Part shown: piece by piece, positions 55,551 through 64,000 of the stretch
Numbering within the stretch: position 1 is the first letter of the stretch
How the letters are laid out: the number at the start of each line of letters is the position of its first letter
Assembly: GCF_900102885.1 (NCBI RefSeq)
Contig: NZ_FNGE01000012.1
Span: 1-64,000, forward strand
Direction: 5' to 3'
DNA length: 64,000 nucleotides
Origin: Paracoccus chinensis
Lineage (GTDB): Bacteria > Pseudomonadota > Alphaproteobacteria > Rhodobacterales > Rhodobacteraceae
Made by a program: the position numbers and the translations under genes
The notes under the pieces: model-generated
What the model was told of the DNA's origin: nothing
The model's input: the letters and a program-made list of their open reading frames with translations, nothing else
Databases searched by the model: none

Positions 55551-55727
55551 TTCGGCCGACGGGACGGTGGTGGACAGGGGACTTCCTCCGGTCAGCGCGC
55601 CGATCTTCCCCGGCGCCGGGATGTCCTTAATGTAGCACGGAATCCGTTCCGCTCAATGTTCGGGGGTGCAGATTTATGGCGAAGGACGCAGGGACGCGCC
55701 AGCCCGCCCAGGCCGCCGCGCAGGGCG

Positions 55728-56105
55728 CTAGAACATCTCGGGCCGCGGGAAGCGCGTGCCTTCCGGAATCTGCGGGAAGTCCGAGCGGTAGACGGTGTAT
55801 TCCTGGCACTCCGGATCGCCCATGATGTCCTGCCCCTGCAGCGTGCATTCGGCCTGCACGCGGGTCCCGTCCTCGAAGCGGAAGCCCACGTCGGCCAGAG
55901 GGTCGTCCATCTGGTATTGTCCCTGCCCGAAGTGGTTGCGCCCGTCGATGATCACCAGGTCCTTCAGCCGGTTGCCGCCGGGATAGAACATCAGCGCGAT
56001 CCGGCTGCCGTCCTGCCGTGTTCCCGTGATCTCGGTCGGAAAGCAGCCTGCCAGCGCCGCCACGCCCGCCGCTGCCAGAAGAAACACCCGCATCCGCGAC
56101 ATCAT
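55728..56105 (-). CDS. Small lipoprotein of unknown function
   Basis: A 125-aa protein with a lipoprotein signal (VFLLAAAGVAALAGC, lipobox LAGC). The mature part has two more Cys residues (AECTLQ and DPECQEY) and a short beta-rich domain. I do not recognise a family. The ATG at 56105 (or 56102) has GAGGTGG upstream; the longer frame is unlikely. It is on the minus strand behind the leu leader and may share its promoter region with leuC in the opposite direction. Confidence 0.75.
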   Translation of the reverse strand: MMSRMRVFLLAAAGVAALAGCFPTEITGTRQDGSRIALMFYPGGNRLKDLVIIDGRNHFGQGQYQMDDPLADVGFRFEDGTRVQAECTLQGQDIMGDPECQEYTVYRSDFPQIPEGTRFPRPEMF

Positions 56106-56217
56106 TCCGTTCCACCTCTCTGAACCTGTGTGCTTACGGTTGCACAAGGGTCCTAAGGTCCGGTTAAGGGTCCCAAGTCGCTTGATCCGGGGTGGAGGAA
56201 CGAATATCTTCCCGCAC

Positions 56218-56304
56218 ATGATGCGTTTTTTCGACATCCATGACCGTGCCCGTCTGCCCGGCCGGTTCTACGGCCTGACCCGGACGGTGACCGCGCGACT
56301 GTGA
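56218..56304 (+). CDS. Possible 28-codon leader peptide of leuCD
   Basis: An ORF starting ATGATG, with three Leu codons and seven Arg codons, the last codon before the stop being CTG. It ends two bases before two overlapping hairpins (56307-56333), and leuC begins 69 bp after the stop. GGAGGAA lies about 20 bases upstream, farther than ideal. Attenuation is a guess: there is no run of Leu codons. Confidence 0.3.
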   Translation: MMRFFDIHDRARLPGRFYGLTRTVTARL

Positions 56305-56306
56305 AG

Positions 56307-56340
56307 CGGGCTCGCCCGGCGCCCTCGCGCGCCTGCTTTT
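56307..56340 (+). promoter_or_regulatory. Candidate attenuator hairpins before leuC
   Basis: Two short GC-rich stems overlap by one base: CGGG/CCCG (56307-56310 with 56315-56318) and GGCGC/GCGCC (56318-56322 with 56329-56333). The second is followed by TGCTTTT. They cannot both form fully, so a switch is conceivable. Confidence 0.3.
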
Positions 56341-56373
56341 CCTTGATCGCCATCCCTTCCGAAAGAGACAGCC

Positions 56374-57816
56374 ATGACCGGCAATCCGACCCATAGCGGC
56401 CCCCGTACGCTTTACGACAAGATCTTCGACGCCCATGTCGTCGACCGCCAGCCCGACGGCACCTGCCTGCTGTACATCGACCGCCATCTGGTCCACGAGG
56501 TGACCAGCCCGCAGGCCTTCGTGGGGTTGCGGATGTCGGGCCGCAAGGTGCGCCGCCCCGACCAGACCATCGCCGTCCCGGACCACAACGTGCCGACCAC
56601 GCCCGACCGCGTGGCCGGGATCGAGAACCCGGAAGGCCGCATCCAGGTCGCCGAGCTTGACAAGAACGCCCGCGACTTCGGCGTGAACTACTATCCGATG
56701 AACGACATCCGTCAGGGGATCGTCCATATCGTCGGCCCCGAACAGGGCTGGACCCTGCCCGGCATGACCGTCGTCTGCGGCGACAGCCACACCGCGACGC
56801 ATGGGGCCTTCGGCGCGCTGGCGCACGGGATCGGCACCTCCGAGGTGGAACACGTCCTGGCGACCCAGACGCTGATCCAGAAGAAGTCGAAGAACATGAA
56901 GGTCGAGATCACCGGCAAGCTGCGCCCCGGTGTGACGGCCAAGGACATCACGCTCTCGATCATTGGCCACACCGGCACGGCGGGCGGCACCGGCTATGTC
57001 ATCGAATATTGCGGCGAGGCGATCCGCGACCTGTCGATGGAAGGCCGCATGACCGTCTGCAACATGGCGATCGAGGGCGGTGCCCGGGCGGGCCTGATCG
57101 CGCCGGACGAGAAGACCTTCGAATACGTCAAGGGCCGCCCGCACGCGCCGAAGGGTGCCGCGTGGGAGGCCGCGCTTGCCTGGTGGAAGACGCTGTTCTC
57201 GGACGAGGGCGCGCAGTGGGACAAGGTCGTGACGATCCGGGGCGAGGACATCGAGCCGGTCGTGACCTGGGGCACCTCGCCCGAGGACGTGCTGCCCATC
57301 GGCGCGACCGTGCCTGCGCCCGAGCACTTCGAGGGCGGCAAGGTCGAGGCTGCGCGCCGTTCGCTGGACTACATGGGCCTCAAGCCCGGCATGAAGCTGA
57401 CCGACATCAAGGTGGACGCGGTCTTCATCGGATCCTGCACCAACGGCCGGATCGAGGACCTGCGCGCCGCCGCCGAGGTGCTGCGCGGCAAGCACCTCGC
57501 GCCGGGCGTGCGGGGGATGGTCGTCCCCGGCTCTGGTCTGGTCAGGATGCAGGCCGAGGAGGAGGGGCTGGACAAGGTCTTCCTCGACGCGGGCTTCGAA
57601 TGGCGGCTGGCGGGCTGTTCCATGTGTCTGGGCATGAATCCCGACCAGTTGGCGCCGGGCGAGCGCTGCGCCGCGACCTCGAACCGCAACTTCGAGGGCC
57701 GGATGGGCCGGGGCGGCCGCACGCACCTGATGTCGCCGGTGATGGCGGCGGCTGCGGCCGTGACGGGCCACCTGACCGACGTGCGCGAGCTGATGGCCGC
57801 GCCGGTGGATGCCTGA
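56374..57816 (+). CDS. leuC: 3-isopropylmalate dehydratase large subunit
   Basis: A 480-aa aconitase-family subunit that, with LeuD, isomerises 2- to 3-isopropylmalate in leucine synthesis. The 4Fe-4S cysteines are in [13 protein letters not shown] and [13 protein letters not shown]. Other marks are [31 protein letters not shown] (in parts) and [20 protein letters not shown]. Length is typical (about 470). leuD starts 17 bp later. The start follows GAAAGAG. Confidence 0.97.
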   Translation: MTGNPTHSGPRTLYDKIFDAHVVDRQPDGTCLLYIDRHLVHEVTSPQAFVGLRMSGRKVRRPDQTIAVPDHNVPTTPDRVAGIENPEGRIQVAELDKNARDFGVNYYPMNDIRQGIVHIVGPEQGWTLPGMTVVCGDSHTATHGAFGALAHGIGTSEVEHVLATQTLIQKKSKNMKVEITGKLRPGVTAKDITLSIIGHTGTAGGTGYVIEYCGEAIRDLSMEGRMTVCNMAIEGGARAGLIAPDEKTFEYVKGRPHAPKGAAWEAALAWWKTLFSDEGAQWDKVVTIRGEDIEPVVTWGTSPEDVLPIGATVPAPEHFEGGKVEAARRSLDYMGLKPGMKLTDIKVDAVFIGSCTNGRIEDLRAAAEVLRGKHLAPGVRGMVVPGSGLVRMQAEEEGLDKVFLDAGFEWRLAGCSMCLGMNPDQLAPGERCAATSNRNFEGRMGRGGRTHLMSPVMAAAAAVTGHLTDVRELMAAPVDA

Positions 57817-57833
57817 GGGGATACGAGGACAAC

Positions 57834-58439
57834 ATGGACAAGTTCACCACCCTGACCGGCATCGCCGCGCCCATGCCGCTGGTCAACATCGACACCGACA
57901 TGATCATCCCCAAGCAGTTCCTGAAGACGATCCATCGTTCGGGACTGGGGAAGAACCTGTTCGACGAGATGCGCTTCTTCCCCGACGGGACCGAGAACCC
58001 GGACTTCGTGCTGAACAAGCCGGCGTATCGGGACGCGCAGATCATCGTGGCGGGCGACAACTTCGGCTGCGGGTCCTCGCGCGAGCACGCGCCCTGGGCG
58101 CTGCTGGACTATGGCATCCGCTGCGTGATCTCGACCAGCTTCGCGGACATCTTCTACAACAACTGCTTCAAGAACGGCATCCTGCCCATCATCCTGCCTC
58201 AGGACGCGGTCGAGGCGCTGATGAAGGACGCCGAGAACGGGGCGAACGCGCGCCTGACCGTCGATCTTGAATCGCAGACGGTGACGGGCGCGGATGGCAC
58301 GGCCTATCCATTCGAGATGGACCCGCACCGCAAGCACTGCCTGCTGAACGGCCTGGACGACATCGGCCTGACGATGGAGAAGGCGCCGTCGATCGAGGCT
58401 TATGAGGCGCGGATCGCCCAGTCCCAGCCTTGGGTCTGA
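57834..58439 (+). CDS. leuD: 3-isopropylmalate dehydratase small subunit
   Basis: A 201-aa swivel-domain subunit. It has [19 protein letters not shown] at the N terminus, [20 protein letters not shown] in the middle and [11 protein letters not shown]; these fit LeuD exactly. The ATG at 57834 follows GAGGA. The stop codon overlaps the TTG start of the next gene by 10 nt. Confidence 0.97.
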   Translation: MDKFTTLTGIAAPMPLVNIDTDMIIPKQFLKTIHRSGLGKNLFDEMRFFPDGTENPDFVLNKPAYRDAQIIVAGDNFGCGSSREHAPWALLDYGIRCVISTSFADIFYNNCFKNGILPIILPQDAVEALMKDAENGANARLTVDLESQTVTGADGTAYPFEMDPHRKHCLLNGLDDIGLTMEKAPSIEAYEARIAQSQPWV

Positions 58440-59521
58440 GGGCGCTGACCCTCGCGCTGGCGCTGGCCGCAGGGCCGGCGCTAGCCGACACCATCCGCAT
58501 CGCCACCTACAGCCCCGACCTGTCACGCGACGGGCCGGGGCTTCTGCTGCGCGACATCCTGTCGGGCAAGGACGAGCAGATTGCCGCCGTCGTGCAGGTG
58601 ATCGCGGCGGCGGACGCGGACGTGCTGCTGCTGACCGGCTTTGACTGGGATCACGACGGCGCGACGCTGTCCGCCTTTGCCGACCTGCTGGAAGCGGCGG
58701 GCGCGGGCTATCCTCACCGCCATGCGAGCCGCCCCAACAGCGGGATGGCGACCGGCCTTGATCTCGACGGCGACGGGCGCACGGGGACGGGCGACGACGC
58801 GCAGGGCTTCGGGCTGTTCTCGGGGCAGGGGGGCATGGTGCTGCTGTCGCGGCTGCCTCTGGGCGAGGTCACGGACCACTCGGGGCTGCTGTGGCGTGAC
58901 ATGCCGGGCAACCTGATGCCGAAGGCGTCGCCCGAGGTAGACGAGGTGCAGCGCCTCTCCTCGACCGCGCATTGGGAGGTGCCGGTGAGCGTCGGCGGTA
59001 CGACCCTGACGCTGATGGCCTGGTCCGCGACTCCGCCCATCTTCGACGGACCCGAGGACCGCAACGGCCGCCGCAACCATGACGAGGCGGTGTTCTGGCT
59101 GACGCGCCTGCCGCCCGATCGCTTCGTCCTTATGGGCGACACCAACCTCGACCCCGTGGACGGCGACGGGCGGCGCGAGGGCATCGCTGCCCTGCTGGAC
59201 CGCGTGCAGGACCCCCGGCCGAAAAGCGAAGGGGCTGCATTGGCCCCGCAGGACGGCGCCAATGCCGTGCAGAAGGGCGACCCGGCGCTGGACACCGCCG
59301 ACTGGCCGGATGCCGACGGGCCGGGCAACCTGCGGGTGGACGTCGTGCTGCCCTCGCCGGACCTGACGGTTACGGGTTCGGGTGTGCTGTGGCCCGCGCC
59401 GGGACGGCCGCTGGCGGACACGGTGGCTGCAGCCTCGCGGCACCGGCTGGCCTGGGTGGACCTCGAGCTGCCCCTTACTGGGACCGCGACAGCGGCGTCG
59501 TCGCCCCGCCCATCGCCTTGA
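58430..59521 (+). CDS. Exported endonuclease/exonuclease/phosphatase family protein
   Basis: A 363-aa protein with a signal peptide ([12 protein letters not shown]). The EEP fold is suggested by [14 protein letters not shown] at the start, [19 protein letters not shown] (the GDxN metal motif) and the final segment ending in [12 protein letters not shown] (catalytic-type His). The target may be nucleic acid, a phosphoester or a sphingolipid-like lipid. TTG 58430 overlaps leuD by 10 nt, so the gene is probably translated from the leuCD message. Its 3' end overlaps a convergent small gene by 47 nt. Confidence 0.8.
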   Translation: MGLRALTLALALAAGPALADTIRIATYSPDLSRDGPGLLLRDILSGKDEQIAAVVQVIAAADADVLLLTGFDWDHDGATLSAFADLLEAAGAGYPHRHASRPNSGMATGLDLDGDGRTGTGDDAQGFGLFSGQGGMVLLSRLPLGEVTDHSGLLWRDMPGNLMPKASPEVDEVQRLSSTAHWEVPVSVGGTTLTLMAWSATPPIFDGPEDRNGRRNHDEAVFWLTRLPPDRFVLMGDTNLDPVDGDGRREGIAALLDRVQDPRPKSEGAALAPQDGANAVQKGDPALDTADWPDADGPGNLRVDVVLPSPDLTVTGSGVLWPAPGRPLADTVAAASRHRLAWVDLELPLTGTATAASSPRPSP

Positions 59522-59879
59522 GCCGCGCGATCAGCGGCTGTGCCCGCGGCCCGACCCGGTCGCAGGCGCCGGGATCGTCCAGCAACTGGAAGGCAGGGCC
59601 GTAGAACTGCTTGTCATAGGCCGAGGCGTCCAGCCCCAGCTGCGCCGCCAGCTTGTCGCCCGTGCCCGCGATCAGCGTCCATTCCGCGTCCGAGACCGGA
59701 TAGGCCGGACAGTTCGAGGTGATGACGTTCACCTGCGCCAGTTCAGTGATCAGCGCCCGCGCCTCGTCGGCCGAAAGCCCCGAGGTGTCGGGCAGGGGCA
59801 CCGTCATGCCTCCGTCGGCAAGGGCTGCTCCGGTCGTGGCAAGCGCCAGCAGGGCGGCAGCAAGCATGGGTTTCATCAT
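59475..59879 (-). CDS. Small periplasmic protein of unknown function
   Basis: A 134-aa protein with a signal peptide of about 21 residues (LLALATTGAALA). Its mature part has two Cys residues (SNCPAY and GACDRV), suggesting one disulphide, and is otherwise helical. I do not recognise the family. ATG 59879 or 59876 follows AAGGGGAG. Its 3' end overlaps the end of the opposing exonuclease/phosphatase gene by 47 nt. Confidence 0.75.
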   Translation of the reverse strand: MMKPMLAAALLALATTGAALADGGMTVPLPDTSGLSADEARALITELAQVNVITSNCPAYPVSDAEWTLIAGTGDKLAAQLGLDASAYDKQFYGPAFQLLDDPGACDRVGPRAQPLIARLKAMGGATTPLSRSQ

Positions 59880-60018
59880 CCGTCTCCCCTTGATGGGTCA
59901 TGCCCCTACCCACAGGACGCGGGCCGCGGGGGCAACCCAAATGGCCGTGAACTTGACCCCCGCGCGGGGCAGGGCTAGGCGGGACGCGACCCGCATCCTC
60001 GAATGACAAAGGCGCAAG

Positions 60019-61143
60019 ATGAGCGACAGCTACTCCCTTCTGATTCTGCCGGGCGACGGCATCGGCCCCGAAGTCATGGCCGAGGTGCGCAAGATCATCG
60101 ACTGGTTCCAGTCGAACCGCGGGATGCGCTTCGACGTGTCGGAAGACCTGGTCGGCGGCGCGGCCTATGACGTGCATGGCAAGCCCATCACCGACGAGAC
60201 AATGGCCAAGGCGCAGTCCGTGGACGCGGTTCTGCTGGGGGCCGTGGGCGGCCCGGCCTATGACAACCTCGACTTCAGCGTGAAGCCGGAACGTGCCCTG
60301 CTGCGGCTGCGCAAGGAAATGGACCTCTTTGCCAACCTGCGCCCGGCCCAGTGCTTCGACGCGCTGGCGGATTTCTCGTCGCTCAAGCGCGAGGTCGTGT
60401 CCGGCCTCGACATCCTGATCGTGCGCGAGCTGACCTCGGGCGTCTATTTCGGCGAGCCGCGCGGCATCCATTCCGACGGCAACAACCCTGAAAACGAGGG
60501 CGGCCGCGTCGGCATCAACACCCAGCGCTACACCAGCGGAGAGATCCGGCGCGTGGCCCGTGCGGCCTTCGAGCTGGCCAGGAAGCGCAAGAACCGCCTC
60601 TGCTCGATGGAAAAGGCCAATGTCATGGAGTCCGGCGTCCTCTGGCGCGAGGAGGTCCAGTGGGTCCATGACAACGAATATCCCGAGGTCGAGCTGACCC
60701 ACATGTATGCCGACAATGGCGCCATGCAGCTGGTCCGCCGCCCCTCGCAGTTCGACGTGATCGTGACCGACAACCTGTTCGGCGACATCCTGTCGGACGC
60801 GGCGGCGATGCTGACCGGCTCGCTGGGGATGCTGCCCTCGGCCTCGCTGGGCGTGCCTGCGGCGAACGGCCGGCCGAAGGCGATGTATGAACCGGTCCAC
60901 GGTTCCGCCCCCGACATCGCGGGGCAGGGCAAGGCCAACCCCATCGCCTGCATCCTCTCCTTCGCCATGGCGCTGCGCTATTCCTACAACGAGGGCGCCG
61001 CGGCCGACGAACTGGAAGCCGCCGTCGAGCGCGTGCTGGCCCAGGGCGCCCGCACCGCCGACCTGATGGGCCCGGAAGGCGGCACGCCGATCGGCACCGC
61101 CGAGATGGGCGACCGGATCGTCGCGGCCCTGTCGGCAGGCTGA
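60019..61143 (+). CDS. leuB: 3-isopropylmalate dehydrogenase
   Basis: A 374-aa NAD-dependent decarboxylating dehydrogenase, the third leucine step. It has [14 protein letters not shown] at the start, [16 protein letters not shown], the catalytic Lys/Tyr/Asp set in [17 protein letters not shown] and [28 protein letters not shown] (in parts), and [18 protein letters not shown]. It is 1.6 kb downstream of leuD, separated by the exonuclease-like gene and a minus-strand gene, so it needs its own promoter. Confidence 0.97.
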   Translation: MSDSYSLLILPGDGIGPEVMAEVRKIIDWFQSNRGMRFDVSEDLVGGAAYDVHGKPITDETMAKAQSVDAVLLGAVGGPAYDNLDFSVKPERALLRLRKEMDLFANLRPAQCFDALADFSSLKREVVSGLDILIVRELTSGVYFGEPRGIHSDGNNPENEGGRVGINTQRYTSGEIRRVARAAFELARKRKNRLCSMEKANVMESGVLWREEVQWVHDNEYPEVELTHMYADNGAMQLVRRPSQFDVIVTDNLFGDILSDAAAMLTGSLGMLPSASLGVPAANGRPKAMYEPVHGSAPDIAGQGKANPIACILSFAMALRYSYNEGAAADELEAAVERVLAQGARTADLMGPEGGTPIGTAEMGDRIVAALSAG

Positions 61144-61149
61144 TCCCCC

Positions 61150-62091
61150 ATGCGCGGCAACCTGGCGGGCGCCGCGCTGGGCCTTGGCGCGATGGGCGCC
61201 TATGCGACCCACGACGCCGTCATCAAGCTGCTGGGGGCGAGCTATTCGCCCCTGCAGACCGCCTTCTTCGTGGCGCTTCTGTCCCTGCCGGCGCTGGCGG
61301 TCGTGGCCGCCCGGCGGCCGCAGGTCAGCCTTGTCCCCCGGCATCCGGGCTGGGTCGGGCTGCGGACCCTTTGCATGACGCTGAACGTGCTCAGCGCGAT
61401 GACAGCCTTTGCGCTGCTGCCGCTGACGCAGGTCTATGCGATCCTCTTCACCATGCCGCTGCTGATCACGCTGCTGTCCGTGCCCATGCTGGGCGAGCGG
61501 ATCGGCCCGCACCGGCTGGCGGCGGTCCTGCTGGGCCTCGTGGGCGTGCTGATCGTGCTGCGGCCGGGACAGGCGCAACTTGGCGTCGGCCATCTCTGCG
61601 CGATCGTCACGGCCCTCTGCGGGGCGCTGTCGGCGGTCATCGCGCGCCGCCTGGGCGGGTCCGAGCGCACGCTGGTCCTTGTCATCTGGCCGGTCCTGCT
61701 GAACCTCGGTGTCTGCGCGCTGGCGCTGCCCTTCGTCTATCAACCCATGCCCGGTTCTGACCTTGGCCTTGCCGGGCTGGTGGCGCTGTTCGGCCTGATC
61801 GGGGCGGTGCTGAACGTGCGCGCCTATCGCGCGGCCGAGGCCGCCGTGGTCGCGCCCATGCAATACAGCCAGATCCTGTGGGCGACGCTTTACGGCTGGC
61901 TGCTGTTTTCGGAACTGCCCGATGGCGCCACCCTGCTGGGGATCACGGTCATCATGGGCTCGGGGCTTTACATCCTGTGGCGCGAGGCACGGGCGCCCGC
62001 AGCCCATCGTCCCGTCCTGCAAGCCGAGGCCCAAGGCGAGGCGCTGCCGTCTCCCAGCATCGCGGGCTTCCGCCGCCTGCTGCGCCGCTGA
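61150..62091 (+). CDS. DMT-superfamily (EamA) transporter
   Basis: A 313-aa inner-membrane protein with ten hydrophobic helices in two EamA halves. Visible signs: YATHDAVIKLLGASYSPLQTAFFVAL at TM1-2, LPLTQVYAILFTMPLLITLLSVPMLGERIG and the second-half VVAPMQYSQILWATLYGWLLFSELPDG. Relatives export amino acids or other metabolites. It starts 6 bp after leuB and may be co-transcribed with it. Substrate is unknown. Confidence 0.9.
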   Translation: MRGNLAGAALGLGAMGAYATHDAVIKLLGASYSPLQTAFFVALLSLPALAVVAARRPQVSLVPRHPGWVGLRTLCMTLNVLSAMTAFALLPLTQVYAILFTMPLLITLLSVPMLGERIGPHRLAAVLLGLVGVLIVLRPGQAQLGVGHLCAIVTALCGALSAVIARRLGGSERTLVLVIWPVLLNLGVCALALPFVYQPMPGSDLGLAGLVALFGLIGAVLNVRAYRAAEAAVVAPMQYSQILWATLYGWLLFSELPDGATLLGITVIMGSGLYILWREARAPAAHRPVLQAEAQGEALPSPSIAGFRRLLRR

Positions 62092-62139
62092 TTTCCCCTT
62101 GCAATCCCGCGCGCCCCGCGATACCTGCCCCGTCACGGT

Positions 62140-62216
62140 CGGAGCGTAGCGCAGCCTGGTAGCGCACCTGCTTCGGGAGCAGGGGGTCGGAGGTTCGAAT
62201 CCTCTCGCTCCGACCA
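62140..62216 (+). tRNA. tRNA-Pro (anticodon CGG)
   Basis: A 77-nt tRNA with all arms: acceptor CGGAGCG/CGCTCCG, D arm, anticodon stem CCTGC/GCAGG with loop TTCGGGA (anticodon CGG at 62174-62176), T arm with TTCGAAT, discriminator A and encoded CCA. It reads CCG codons. A patatin/phosphoesterase pair follows. Confidence 0.97.
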
Positions 62217-62463
62217 ATTCAGAAAATCCCGAAAAATCCTGACTGGCGTCCTTGTCTGGGCACAGACTCGGGAAGATGCGCCGGATTTTCCGGTTCACCG
62301 AAGCAATGCGGCAAGGCGCGGGTGACGACACTGATCGCCGCCTGCGGGATCTCGGGCGCGGACCTGCCTTGAATGGTCGCCGCGGTCGGTCCGGGTGTCG
62401 GAAGGACATCTTGGAGGAACCTCCGAAGACACTGATATCTTGTCTGGAAGGAGGTGCTTTTCC

Positions 62464-63381
62464 ATGAAGATCCTGTCGATCAGCGGGGGTGGTTTCCAGG
62501 CGCTCTACAACGTGCTCCTGCTGGAGGAGCTGGAAAGGCTCACGGGCCCGGTGAAGGACAGCTTCGACCTGTTCTGCGGCACCTCGGCGGGGGCGATCGT
62601 CGCGGCGGCGGGGGCGAGGGGAATGCCCATGGCCGAGCTGCGCGCCGGTTTCGAGCAGCGCGGGGCCGAGGCCTTCCGCCGACGCAGCATCGCCGGCCCG
62701 CGCGACCTGTGGCGGATGTGGGGGCGGTCGCGCTACATGGCGGGACCGCTGGCGGCACTGGTGGAGGAGATCGCGGGCGATGCGGCCCTTGGCGAGTTGG
62801 AGGTGCCCCTGGCCGTCACCGCCACCCGGCTGCATGACGGTGCGGCGGTCGTCTTCAGCAACCAGACGTCGCCGGAGGCGAAGCTGCGCGACGTGGTGAT
62901 GGCCAGCGCGGCGGCGCCCACCATGTTCCCGGCCGTCCCGATCAACGGTCAGCTGCACGCCGACGGCGCGATCTTCGCCAATGCCCCGGACCTGCTGGCG
63001 ATGGAACTGGCGCTGCGCACCGGCGCCGGGGCCGACGAGATTTCCATGCTGTCGCTGGGGTCCATGAACGCCTGTCCCCCGATGGGAGAGCCGGGTGATC
63101 CCGACATGGGCGTTCTCGACTGGCTGCGGGGGAACCGCATCTTTCGCACGATGATCGGGGCGCAGGCCGAGGTGACGAGCCGGCTGATGAAAGGACTTCT
63201 GGGCGAGCGTTACACGCGCATCGACGCCGATCCTGCCTTCCCGCTGCGGGGCGATGTCGCCCTTGACCGGGCAGACGCCAAGGCGATTGCGGCGGCGCGG
63301 ATGGCGGCAAGCCTGTCACTGCCGGCGCTTGAGGCCTGGGCGCAGGCAAGCCGCGATGAACCGCTCCGCAGGATTGCGTGA
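62464..63381 (+). CDS. Patatin-like phospholipase
   Basis: A 305-aa cytoplasmic lipid acyl hydrolase. The oxyanion motif SGGG is at residues 7-10, the nucleophile elbow GTSAG has Ser41, and the dyad Asp is in ADGAIF (Asp167). The residues after GGG are F-Q-A, where most patatins have R-G or K-G. No signal peptide is seen. ATG 62464 has a strong AAGGAGG site; an upstream in-frame start adds 23 unlikely residues. The layout resembles effector patatins, but no cyclase gene is beside it. The metallophosphoesterase follows after 25 bp. Confidence 0.88.
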   Translation: MKILSISGGGFQALYNVLLLEELERLTGPVKDSFDLFCGTSAGAIVAAAGARGMPMAELRAGFEQRGAEAFRRRSIAGPRDLWRMWGRSRYMAGPLAALVEEIAGDAALGELEVPLAVTATRLHDGAAVVFSNQTSPEAKLRDVVMASAAAPTMFPAVPINGQLHADGAIFANAPDLLAMELALRTGAGADEISMLSLGSMNACPPMGEPGDPDMGVLDWLRGNRIFRTMIGAQAEVTSRLMKGLLGERYTRIDADPAFPLRGDVALDRADAKAIAAARMAASLSLPALEAWAQASRDEPLRRIA

Positions 63382-63406
63382 CATGGGCAACTTCAGAGGC
63401 TGAGGG

Positions 63407-63892
63407 ATGACGGACTGGGTGATCGGCTGCACGCATTTCGGCCATGCCAACATCCTCAGGCTCTGCAGCCGCCCCTTTGCCTCGGTCGAGGAGATGGACC
63501 GGGCGATGATCGAGAACTGGAACCGCACGGTCGGCCCGCGCGACAGGGTCTATCACCTCGGCGATTTCGCCTTCCGCGGCCCGCCCGCCGAACATTACGA
63601 ACAGCAGCTGAACGGCACGCTTGTGAGGATCCGGGGGAACCACGACCGCAAGGACTGGGGCGTTCCCTATCTGAGAATCAGGGTGAACCGGACAGGTGTC
63701 GTCCTGTTCCACTACCCGATCGAGGAATGGGACGGCTGGTGGCAGGGCGCCGTCCACCTGCACGCCCATACGCATGACCCCGAGTTCCTGTCGGCCCCGC
63801 GGCGGGGGAACGTCAGTGCCGATGCGGTGGCTTTCACCCCGGTCAGGCTGGAGGAATGCGTCGAGCGCCTGCGGATGTCGGGACCCGGCTGA
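63407..63892 (+). CDS. Calcineurin-like metallophosphoesterase with altered first motif
   Basis: A 161-aa phosphoesterase-fold protein. It has LGDF, RIRGNHDRK, FHYPIEEWDG and LHAHTHD, which are the usual metal-binding motifs II-V. The first motif, normally DxH, is GCTHFGH: Cys8 stands where Asp should be. The family includes phage and plasmid enzymes of unknown target. It is probably co-transcribed with the patatin gene. It may still bind metal with one altered ligand, or be inactive. Confidence 0.82.
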   Translation: MTDWVIGCTHFGHANILRLCSRPFASVEEMDRAMIENWNRTVGPRDRVYHLGDFAFRGPPAEHYEQQLNGTLVRIRGNHDRKDWGVPYLRIRVNRTGVVLFHYPIEEWDGWWQGAVHLHAHTHDPEFLSAPRRGNVSADAVAFTPVRLEECVERLRMSGPG

Positions 63893-64000
63893 GTTGCAGG
63901 CTGTTCAGCTCAGGTGCGTGCCTGCTTCTTGGAGCAACTGACAGGACCTTCGGGTCGGCAGAGCGGTGAGATGAGAGAAGCCCGGTGCAGCTCGGCGCGC

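Noticed and set aside
62217-62463. Possible attachment site or sRNA after tRNA-Pro
   Set aside because: No second copy of the tRNA end in the window and no integrase; only short hairpins (GTCTG/CAGAC, GGAGG/CCTCC).
62464-63381. CBASS effector (CapV) assignment for the patatin
   Set aside because: No cyclase, ubiquitin-like or sensor genes adjacent; kept as a general patatin.

Overview
The window is GC-rich, densely coded chromosomal DNA of an alphaproteobacterium. Family Rhodobacteraceae is the best guess and a Paracoccus-like genus is plausible. The grounds are gene content and synteny: lysC-ptsP, rlmH-rsfS, leuC/leuD/leuB, a DUF1178 protein next to waaA, a Hint-domain RTX protein, TRAP transporters, and GTG/TTG starts with 4-nt overlaps. 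No similarity search was possible, so taxonomy is inference. I see no insertion sequence, prophage, CRISPR array or rRNA. One tRNA (Pro, anticodon CGG) lies at 62140-62216.

Layout. 1-7.2 kb: end of an acyl-CoA dehydrogenase, histidine degradation (hutU, hutD), a polar amino-acid ABC transporter, and an altronate/galactarate dehydratase-family enzyme. 7.2-19.5 kb: an iron block. A cytochrome b561 is divergent from a catecholate siderophore assembly line (EntE-type ligase, free-standing aryl carrier protein, EntF-type C-A-T-TE NRPS with an exact serine code). An IroE/Fes-like esterase, a YncE-like beta-propeller and a Fe-siderophore ABC importer follow. 19.5-24 kb: waaA, a DUF1178 protein and an RTX/Hint surface or secreted protein with four 159-bp tandem repeats. 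24.4-31 kb: lysC, ptsP and a zinc block (znuA divergent from zur-znuC-znuB around a perfect Zur-type palindrome). 31-36 kb: a GAF/Fis regulator with an acetaldehyde-type dehydrogenase, a two-gene stress operon and a uracil permease. 36-41 kb: methionine importer metNIQ, an Old Yellow Enzyme and a GH1-like protein. 41-47.6 kb: a TRAP transporter, a catalase and an acyl-CoA synthetase. 47.6-51.5 kb: a YehZYXW-type osmoprotectant ABC operon. 51.7-56.1 kb: dapD, a LOG protein, a second catalase-fold protein, rlmH, rsfS and a lipoprotein. 56.1-62.1 kb: leuC, leuD, an exonuclease/phosphatase-family protein, a small periplasmic protein, leuB and a DMT exporter. 62.1-63.9 kb: tRNA-Pro, a patatin-like lipase and a metallophosphoesterase with an altered first metal motif.

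Threads linking genes. (1) The siderophore block can load and condense an aryl acid with serine, hydrolyse the product and import the iron complex. Genes for making the aryl acid, the phosphopantetheinyl transferase, an MbtH protein and a TonB receptor are not here. (2) Motifs of the alphaproteobacterial general-stress sigma factor type (GGAAC-N16/17-xGTT) sit upstream of the osmoprotectant operon (perfect), the stress operon at 33.8 kb and the Old Yellow Enzyme; a weaker one precedes the catalase-like gene. These scattered genes may share one stress regulon. (3) The zinc locus looks self-regulated through one operator. (4) rsfS probably starts at a CTG codon with a strong ribosome binding site, and leuCD has a leader with a small ORF followed by hairpins.
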